Positions 7,779 through 12,965 of a DNA stretch of 12,965 nt are shown one piece after another. The DNA is taken from assembly GCF_937958065.1 (NCBI RefSeq), contig NZ_CALFXI010000121.1, positions 1 through 12,965 of the forward strand, written 5' to 3'. The notes below the pieces were generated by a model, which worked only from the letters and a program-made list of their open reading frames with translations, was not told where the DNA came from and did not search any database. Each line of letters opens with the position of its first letter. Position 1 is the first letter of the stretch. This DNA is from an uncultured Steroidobacter sp. (GTDB lineage Bacteria > Pseudomonadota > Gammaproteobacteria > Steroidobacterales > Steroidobacteraceae). The position numbers were made by a program, and so were the translations under genes.

Positions 7779-8348
7779 TCAATCGCCGGTGGGGGCGACC
7801 CCCTGGCGCAGGTGTCGCAGCATCAGGCCCTCGAGCAGCGGCCGGTAGGTTTCGAGCTCGGGAACGGCCCAGTTCTGCCGCTTTCCGGCGTCGTCATAGC
7901 GACGTAGCCGAATCGCCTCCGCGAAGAACGGGGTCTGCTCGAAGGCGGCGACCTCGTGCTTGTCCATCGGCCCGCCCTGAAGCTGGAGGCTCAGCTCCGA
8001 TGCCCGGCTGAGCGCCTCGCGGTAGCCTGGCTCGACGGCGCACAGATAGCGCTTCGCATCGACATGCAGCCGTACGGGTTGGGTGACGGCGTCCGGAAAT
8101 GCTTTCGCCAGGAACGCCGCGCCGACGCTCTCGTGGCGCGCATCGACGCCGCGCTGTTCCGCGGCGTTGCCGGCATCATCGATGAACTGGCCGATGTCAT
8201 GCAGCAGGGAAGCTGCGACCAGCGTATCGGGAGCGCCGTCTTCGCGGGCGAGATGGCCACATTGGAGGACATGCTCGAGCTGCGTGACGTCTTCCCCATA
8301 CGTGAGATGGCCGGAACCACGGATTATACTGAATATCTTGTCGATCAT
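7779..8348 (-). CDS. phnZ: PhnZ-type HD-domain phosphonate dioxygenase
   Basis: PhnZ-family enzymes use a mixed-valent di-iron centre and O2 to cleave the C-P bond of a 1-hydroxylated phosphonate, for example 2-amino-1-hydroxyethylphosphonate to glycine plus phosphate. The 189-residue protein fits this small HD-domain group (phosphonate-operon HDIG proteins). All expected iron ligands are visible: H26 in TQLEHVLQ, H50-D51 in LLHDIG, H72 in ARHES, H95 in LHVDAKRYL, and D152 in RRYDD. E19 in YGED and K99 fit substrate-binding positions. It has its own operator 69 bp upstream and an AGGCGA ribosome site. The close relative TmpB acts on a trimethylammonium analogue, so the exact substrate is open. 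No PhnY/TmpA hydroxylase partner is in the window. Confidence 0.92.
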   Translation of the reverse strand: MIDKIFSIIRGSGHLTYGEDVTQLEHVLQCGHLAREDGAPDTLVAASLLHDIGQFIDDAGNAAEQRGVDARHESVGAAFLAKAFPDAVTQPVRLHVDAKRYLCAVEPGYREALSRASELSLQLQGGPMDKHEVAAFEQTPFFAEAIRLRRYDDAGKRQNWAVPELETYRPLLEGLMLRHLRQGVAPTGD

Positions 8349-8417
8349 CGGCAGTCGCCTGTTGGGCCGGAAAAGGTGCGGCCCCCATCCCAGGGCTACG
8401 CTCCAATTGGAATGTAT

Positions 8418-8429
8418 TGGACTAGACCA
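8418..8429. promoter_or_regulatory. candidate PhnR operator D (TGGACTAGACCA)
   Basis: On the coding strand of phnZ this reads TGGTCTAGTCCA, keeping the TGGT-N4-NCCA palindrome of the other sites with one imperfect arm position. It lies 69 bp before the phnZ start, inside the 127-bp gap that follows the phosphoesterase gene. This implies phnZ has a separately controlled promoter and is not merely read through from upstream. Confidence 0.6.
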
Positions 8430-8475
8430 GCCTGCGCAATCGCAAACCGGTGAGGAATTTTTCGCGAAGCCCCAG

Positions 8476-10377
8476 CTATTTCGTCAGCACGAAGCTGTCG
8501 CGGCGGCGGCCGTCTGCATCGACGGCCTCCGCCTCGAGCCTGTCGCCCGCTCCCCGCAACATGAGATAGTGGTGGTCGCGAAAGGTCTTGCGATTGAACC
8601 ATGGCTTCGTCGGCTGGAAATCTTCGAGGTTTCCGCCCATGCCGCCGACCTGGACGTAAGTGACACCGTTCTCCTCGTCGACCTGGCCGGCCCGGATCGG
8701 CCAGCTGCGCTCGTAGGTGTGGAGGTGGCCGACGATGACCAGATCGACTCCATGTTTTTCGTACAGGGGTTGAAACTCTGCGGTGACGACAGCATCCCCG
8801 GCCTGCGATCGGCCGGTCCAGCTGTCGCCGTAGTCATTCTCGTCCGTCGACATCAGTGCGTGATGATGCATGGCGATCTTCCACTTGGCCGTGGAAATTG
8901 CGAGCGCCTGTTCGAGCCATGCCTTCTGCCGGGCCCGGAAGCCCGGCTCGCGCTTCTCGCGCGCTTCGAGATTGCTGTCGATGACGAAGATCTCTGCGTC
9001 CCCGTAGCGTATGTTGAAGAACGCCTCGTCGCCCGGCTGGCGGTGATAATGGCGGAACCAGTGCAGCTCGCCTTCTCCGTTGCCCGGCGCTGCGATCACC
9101 GGCACGCGGCCGAGCAGCGGCCCCATGCCCGCGAAGTATTCGTGCGTCCATTCGAAGCGGTTCTCGAGTGAGCCGCCATCGGTGAGATCGCCGGCCAGCA
9201 ACAGTAGGTTGGGGCGCTCTTCCCATATCAGCGCGCTCATCCGGCTGTTGATGTGCGTCCGGGCTTCGGTGTCGGCACTCACCGCTATGGTGAACGGCGC
9301 GCCTTCCGGAGGGGCGGTGCGAAAGGACAGCAGGCCGGAGTCAATCCGGTTGCCGTCCGCGTCCACCCCCGACACCCGGTAGAAATAGGGCGTATCGGCT
9401 TCCAATCCTTCGAGCTTGGTGCCGCCGATCCGCGCATCGCCCAGCGCGAAGCTGCGCTTGCTGAGCGTCTCGGCCGTCTCCCCCCATTCGACCGTCGCTT
9501 CGATGGGGCGATCCGTTTCCCACGACAGCTCGATAGACGAGCTCGTCGGCGTGTTGAGGTAAGGTGGTTGAGTGAAATGCAGTCTTTCGTCGGTCAGCCG
9601 GCCTTCCTCGACGAGCTGGGCACGCCGATCGAAGACGGCCTTGATCTCGCTGTCGCTGAGCGCGCGGTCATAAACCGCGACCGTCTTCACCAGGTCGGGA
9701 AGACGCATGAAACGCTCGTTTTCGAGATGGCCGCTGAGCACCAGGGCGGCGGAGGGCCGCGCCGCCCACGGGGCCGCCGACCGAGCTGCTCTGGCGCCGT
9801 CGACATAGAGCGTCCAGTGGCGCCCGTCCCACGTGCCGGCCAGATGATGCCAGCGCCTCTTGAAGCCGGCCCCGGCCGAAGCGGACAGCGCAGGCGCGCC
9901 ACCCTCGCGTAGCGGGCCGAACGTCGCTTCTCCGGACACATAGCCCAAAACCCAGTCCTGCGCGCTCGTTCCGGTGCCGAGGAGCGCGCCGACGCGCTGA
10001 TCGACATGGTCGAGTATCCACAGCTCGGCCGTGAACGGCCCCTGATCGAGGTCTGTCGTGAAGGTACGGCGGTCCGTCTCCTCGAGCTGCGACAAGGTGC
10101 GGGGTACGGCCGCGTGCCCGACCGACAACGTCGGCCGACGTTCGGGCTTGTCGATCGCGGCTGCGCGACGTGGCAGCGCGTTGTCCAGCTCGAGAACCCA
10201 CTCCGCGAGCGGGCGGGGGGGTTCTTGCGCGACTATATCGGCGTTCCGACGGGTCTCCGCTCCCGACAGGCTCTGCGGCGTCAGCAACGACAGCGCGACC
10301 AGAAACGCTCCCAGCGCCTGCGACGGAAGGCGCCGGGTCGCAGTGGGGCGTGCTGTGGGAACGCGCGGCGTGGCCAT
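8476..10377 (-). CDS. secreted LamG-FN3-metallophosphoesterase (purple-acid-phosphatase-like)
   Basis: A 633-residue exported protein. A signal peptide (residues about 1-40, with LGAFLVALSLLTPQSLSGA) is followed by a concanavalin/LamG-like module (about 90-250, including HHLAGTWDGRHWTLYVDG), an FN3 domain as in purple acid phosphatases (about 255-355), and a calcineurin-type phosphoesterase domain. Metal-site motifs: D369 (DTE), GDLTD with D397 and D400, N433 in GNGE, H504-H506, and GHLHTYER with H551 and H553. The normal GNHE/D histidine is a glycine (G434), which is unusual. It likely hydrolyses phosphate or phosphonate esters outside the cytoplasm, with LamG perhaps binding glycan. The ATG at 10377 is chosen because a GGAG lies nine bases upstream; an ATG at 10395 would start 3 bp from the operator. 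It is first of the minus-strand series, ahead of phnZ. Confidence 0.85.
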   Translation of the reverse strand: MATPRVPTARPTATRRLPSQALGAFLVALSLLTPQSLSGAETRRNADIVAQEPPRPLAEWVLELDNALPRRAAAIDKPERRPTLSVGHAAVPRTLSQLEETDRRTFTTDLDQGPFTAELWILDHVDQRVGALLGTGTSAQDWVLGYVSGEATFGPLREGGAPALSASAGAGFKRRWHHLAGTWDGRHWTLYVDGARAARSAAPWAARPSAALVLSGHLENERFMRLPDLVKTVAVYDRALSDSEIKAVFDRRAQLVEEGRLTDERLHFTQPPYLNTPTSSSIELSWETDRPIEATVEWGETAETLSKRSFALGDARIGGTKLEGLEADTPYFYRVSGVDADGNRIDSGLLSFRTAPPEGAPFTIAVSADTEARTHINSRMSALIWEERPNLLLLAGDLTDGGSLENRFEWTHEYFAGMGPLLGRVPVIAAPGNGEGELHWFRHYHRQPGDEAFFNIRYGDAEIFVIDSNLEAREKREPGFRARQKAWLEQALAISTAKWKIAMHHHALMSTDENDYGDSWTGRSQAGDAVVTAEFQPLYEKHGVDLVIVGHLHTYERSWPIRAGQVDEENGVTYVQVGGMGGNLEDFQPTKPWFNRKTFRDHHYLMLRGAGDRLEAEAVDADGRRRDSFVLTK

Positions 10378-10398
10378 GCTGTCTGTCTCCGGCATATC

Positions 10399-10410
10399 TG
10401 GCCTATACCA
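10399..10410. promoter_or_regulatory. candidate PhnR operator C with overlapping promoter
   Basis: On the coding strand of the phosphoesterase this reads TGGTATAGGCCA, identical to operator B. Its TATAGG could serve as the -10 box: 17 bp upstream of it lies CTGTCC, a poor but correctly spaced -35. The start codon is only 21 bp downstream, so repressor binding here would block transcription directly. Confidence 0.72.
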
Positions 10411-10621
10411 GTGGCGGGATTGAAGGACAGTTTGATGACAGACTGGCGCCGGCCCTGGCAAATGGGAGCTCAGCTTCAGATAAGTGCTTGAATGTCGAAG
10501 GATAGGAAGCGGACGCCGAAAGCACCACGGCCCACCCGGCAAGCCTTTTCGTTTGCGCCCCGATCCATTTTTATGGTGCCCTTGCGCTCCGGACGTGGAG
10601 GGTGACGGGGGGTTCTGAGAC

Positions 10622-11080
10622 ATGGAATGGATGCTGATGCCGCTGCGGCGCTACGCCGATTTTCGAGGGCGCTCGCGGCGCATGGAGTTCTGGATGTTCC
10701 AGCTGCTCAACCTCATCGTGGGTTCGGTCGTGGTCTTGCTGATCTTCGGCGGCTTGCCATTCAATGCGATGGGCGATCCGGAAGGTCCCCGTCTCGCCCC
10801 TGACGACGTGGGGCCGCTGTTCTGGATCGGCATGGCCTTGGCGATAATCTGGGGCCTCGGGGTGCTGATCCCGAGCATCGCGGTCACGGTCCGCCGGCTG
10901 CACGACCGCGACATGTCGGGCTGGTGGTATCTCGGCTTTATCGTCGCCTCGTTCATTCCCCTCCTGAACGTCGTCTCGGCGCTCGCGCTGCTGGTGCTGA
11001 TGGTGCTTCCGGGCACGCGCGGCCCGAACCGGTTCGGGCCCGACCCGCTCGGTCAAGCGGATCCGCAAGTCTTCGCCTGA
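10622..11080 (+). CDS. DUF805 inner-membrane protein
   Basis: A 152-residue membrane protein of the DUF805 family (YhaH/YhaI-like), whose function is not established. The typical start is visible (LMPLRRYADFRGRSRRMEFW, residues 5-24), followed by three or four hydrophobic segments and the family motif RRLHDRDMSGWWYL (residues about 90-103). The end is PGTRGPNRFGPDP, also characteristic. The length fits the family. A G-rich run about nine bases upstream could be the ribosome binding site; a start at 10631 is also possible. It is divergent from the phosphoesterase (244 bp between their starts) with no operator copy nearer to it, and it ends 3 bp before the convergent ABC permease stop. It does not obviously belong to the phosphonate regulon. 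Confidence 0.9.
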   Translation: MEWMLMPLRRYADFRGRSRRMEFWMFQLLNLIVGSVVVLLIFGGLPFNAMGDPEGPRLAPDDVGPLFWIGMALAIIWGLGVLIPSIAVTVRRLHDRDMSGWWYLGFIVASFIPLLNVVSALALLVLMVLPGTRGPNRFGPDPLGQADPQVFA

Positions 11081-11083
11081 CCC

Positions 11084-12493
11084 CTACAGCGTGCGCAGCG
11101 TTCGCGCCGGCCTCGCCCGCAGCAGCGGCAGCGAGGCGCCGAGCGCGAACGCGAGCACGAGTGCGATGCCGGCGCCAAGCACCGCGAGCACGCGCGGCCA
11201 GTCGGGCAGCCAGTCGAACTCGAACAGCTGCACGATCACCAGCCAGGCGAGCGTGCCACCGAGGCCGAGCGCCACGAGCGCCAGCACGGCGGCCAGCAGA
11301 CCGAACTCCGCCAGCTGCAGCATGAGCAGCTGGCGCGTGCTGGCGCCGAGCACACGCAGGATCACGGTGTCGTACAGCCGCGCCGCGCGCGCCGCGGCGA
11401 TCGCGCCGAGCAGTACCGCCACGCCCGCCAGCACCGCCACCGAAGCTGCGGCGAGGATCGCCAGCGAGACCTGCTCGAGGATCTCGCGCGCCTGGGTCAG
11501 CAGCGGCCCGACTTCGATCACCGAGCTCGAAGGGAACGTGCGCACGAGATCGCGCAGCAGGCCCCCGGCCTGGGCACCGGCCGGCAGCGACACCGTCGCG
11601 GCGAGGTTGTGCGGCGCGTCGGCGAGCGCGTTGGGCGAGAACACCAGCACGTAGTTGAAGCCGAGGCTTTCCCAATCGATCCGGCGGAAGCTGGCGATCC
11701 GCGCGCGCCGCTCGACCCCCAGCAGGCCGACGGTCAGGTAATCGCCGATCTCCAGCCCCGCCGCCTCGGCGAGATCGGCATCGACCGAAACCAGCGGCTC
11801 GCCGTCATAACCGGCCGGCCACCATTCGCCGGCGACCAGCGAGTTGCCTTCGGGCAGATGGTCGGCATAAGTCAGCCCGCGCTCGCCGCGCAGCGCCCAG
11901 CCGCCTTCGGGCAGGTCCTCCAGCTCGCTGACGAGCTGCATGTCGTCTGCCGGGCCGTAAGCGAGGATCGCGCCGCGCAGCGTCGGCACCGATTCGATCT
12001 CCGCGCCGGGGGCATGCTTGCGCACGGTCGCCTCGAACTCGGACAACCGGTCGCGCGGCACGTCGAGCACGAAATAGTCGGGCGCGACTTGCGGTACGCT
12101 GCGGTTGATGTTGCCGTCGAGGCCCGTCTGCACCGCCGCCAGCAGCACGAACGCGGCGAGCCCGAAGCCGAGCGCGGTGACGAGCGCCCCGGTCGCCGCG
12201 CCGGGGCGGTGGAGATTGGCCAGAGCCGCGCGGACGATCGGGTTGCCGGGCCGCGGCCACCGCGCCGCCGCCATGCGGATCAGCCTGCCGAGTAGTGCGA
12301 GCAGGCCCAGCAATGCCACGGCGCCGCCAAGGAACATCGCGCTCAGCCAGGGCTGGGGCGAGCCGACCAGCGCCAGTGCGGCGATCCCAGCCAGCCCGAG
12401 CGCGACCGGCAGCCCCGCGCCGCGCCATGCGCGCGCCAGCGGCGCGACCCGCGAGCGCATCAGCGCCATTGCCGGGAAGTGCCGCGCGCGCAT
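11084..12493 (-). pseudogene. FtsX-like ABC transporter permease, C-terminal part after frameshift
   Basis: 469 residues corresponding to the second half of the large two-module ABC permeases (YbbP-like, about 830-850 residues) that work with a LolD/YbbA-type ATPase at the inner membrane. It shows membrane segments at about 28-72 and 100-120, a large periplasmic region (NINRSVPQVAPDYFVLDVPR onward), and the C-terminal FtsX domain with VILRVLGASTRQLLMLQLAEFG. The open frame begins exactly where the upstream fragment stops. Restoring one G near 12522-12526 joins the two: the codons would then read LLVALVFAAPPLMRARHFP, the natural continuation. So this is one gene split by a one-base deletion, either real or a sequencing error. 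It is convergent with DUF805. Confidence 0.85.
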
Positions 12494-12919
12494 CAGCGGC
12501 GGGGCGGCGAAGACCAGCGCACCAGCAGTCCGAACAGCGCGGCGCGCAGCAGCGCGGCGGCGTCGACCACCAGTCCGCTGCGTACCGGCAGCAGCGCACC
12601 GAGCGCCTGCGCCAGCAGCGGCGTCACCAGCACGCCGGCCACGAGCCCTGCCAGCGCGCCGGCCAGTGCCGCGGCTCCGATCTGCAGGGCATAGATGCGC
12701 GCGATGTCCGTGCTCGTCGCGCCGAGGATCTTGAGCGTGGCGATGCTTGCCCGCCGCGCTTCCAGGTAGGAGGCGACGCCGCCGCCGATGCCGATCCCGG
12801 CGATCACCAGCGCCGCCAGGCCGACCAGCGTCAGGAATTCGCCCAGCCGCGAAACGAAGCGCTCGGCGCCCGGCGAGGCGCGGTCGCGCGTGCGGATGTC
12901 GAAGCCGGCATCGGTGAGG
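12493..12919 (-). pseudogene. FtsX-like ABC permease, upstream fragment truncated at both ends
   Basis: This fragment carries the first FtsX domain of the same permease: GDF-type periplasmic end DAGFDIRTRDRASPGAERF, then membrane segment GEFLTLVGLAALVIAGIGIGG, the typical ARRASIATLKILGAT coupling segment, and a second hydrophobic stretch. It stops at 12493-12495 because of the one-base deletion near 12522-12526. At about 12919 the permease match ends and the frame runs on into unrelated residues (ISLAPCPNF), although it stays open to the window edge. The rest of the N-terminus and any ATPase gene are therefore missing here. The gene is probably dead. Confidence 0.8.
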
Positions 12920-12965
12920 TGGTCCCGGAAATTTGGACAGGGTGCTAAGCTAATCCCGACCTGAG
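12920..12965. mobile_element. probable insertion-sequence end inserted in the ABC permease
   Basis: Homology to the permease stops at about 12919, and the following DNA starts TGGTCCCGGAAATTTGGACA, which has the look of an IS3-family terminal repeat: it begins with TG and carries the TTTGGACA-type end I associate with such elements. The following bases (GCTAAGCTAATCCC) resemble the untranslated leader before a transposase gene reading to the right. Only 46 bases are visible, so the family and the exact boundary are inferences. Confidence 0.5.

Noticed and set aside
8402..8411. TCCAATTGGA palindrome near operator D as another repressor site
   Set aside because: It does not share the TGGT/ACCA arms and has no second copy before the other genes.
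8461..8468. TTCGCGAA palindrome followed by A-rich bases after the phosphoesterase as a terminator
   Set aside because: A palindrome without room for a loop cannot form a normal terminator hairpin.
8083..9171. Plus-strand open frame across phnZ and the phosphoesterase
   Set aside because: It runs antisense through two well-supported genes and operator D and has no recognisable domain.

Overview
The window is high-GC DNA, dense in genes. It looks like a chromosomal stretch of a sphingomonad-type alphaproteobacterium (Sphingomonadales). This is inferred from the codon use and from the style of the large TonB-dependent receptor, whose mature N-terminus begins close to an EAIVVTGQR box as is common in that order. 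No tRNA, rRNA, CRISPR array or origin was seen.

Layout. The left edge holds a truncated POT-family (ExxER motif) transporter on the minus strand, cut off near its middle. It is divergent from an intact nicotinate phosphoribosyltransferase gene (pncB, NAD salvage) on the plus strand. Next, from about 2.4 to 10.4 kb, lies a compact phosphonate-use locus: a DUF5690 major-facilitator transporter (plus), then on the minus strand a PhnR-like GntR/UTRA repressor, a TonB-dependent receptor, a PhnZ-type HD-domain mixed-valent iron oxygenase, and a secreted LamG + FN3 + metallophosphoesterase protein. The right part has a DUF805 membrane protein (plus) convergent with an FtsX-like ABC permease (minus). 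The permease is broken twice: by a one-base frameshift near 12.52 kb and by a foreign junction near 12.92 kb that looks like the end of an insertion sequence. Both window edges therefore seem to lie at mobile-element junctions.

How the genes work together. Four near-identical 12-bp palindromes (TGGTATAGGCCA-type) sit directly upstream of the DUF5690 transporter, the TonB receptor, phnZ and the phosphoesterase. From memory they match the published operator of the phosphonate/phosphate repressor PhnF (TGGTATAGACCA). phnR lies 85 bp behind the receptor and should share its operator. The region thus reads as one local regulon. A plausible flow (inference) is that the secreted, lectin-like phosphoesterase frees a phosphonate headgroup from a lipid or glycan, the TonB receptor brings it over the outer membrane, the DUF5690 carrier (whose two arginines line up with those of GlpT) brings it over the inner membrane, and PhnZ oxidatively cleaves the C-P bond to phosphate plus an amino acid. 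The usual partner hydroxylase (PhnY/TmpA) is absent from the window. This possible macromolecule-directed phosphonate scavenging system is the most interesting part of the sequence.
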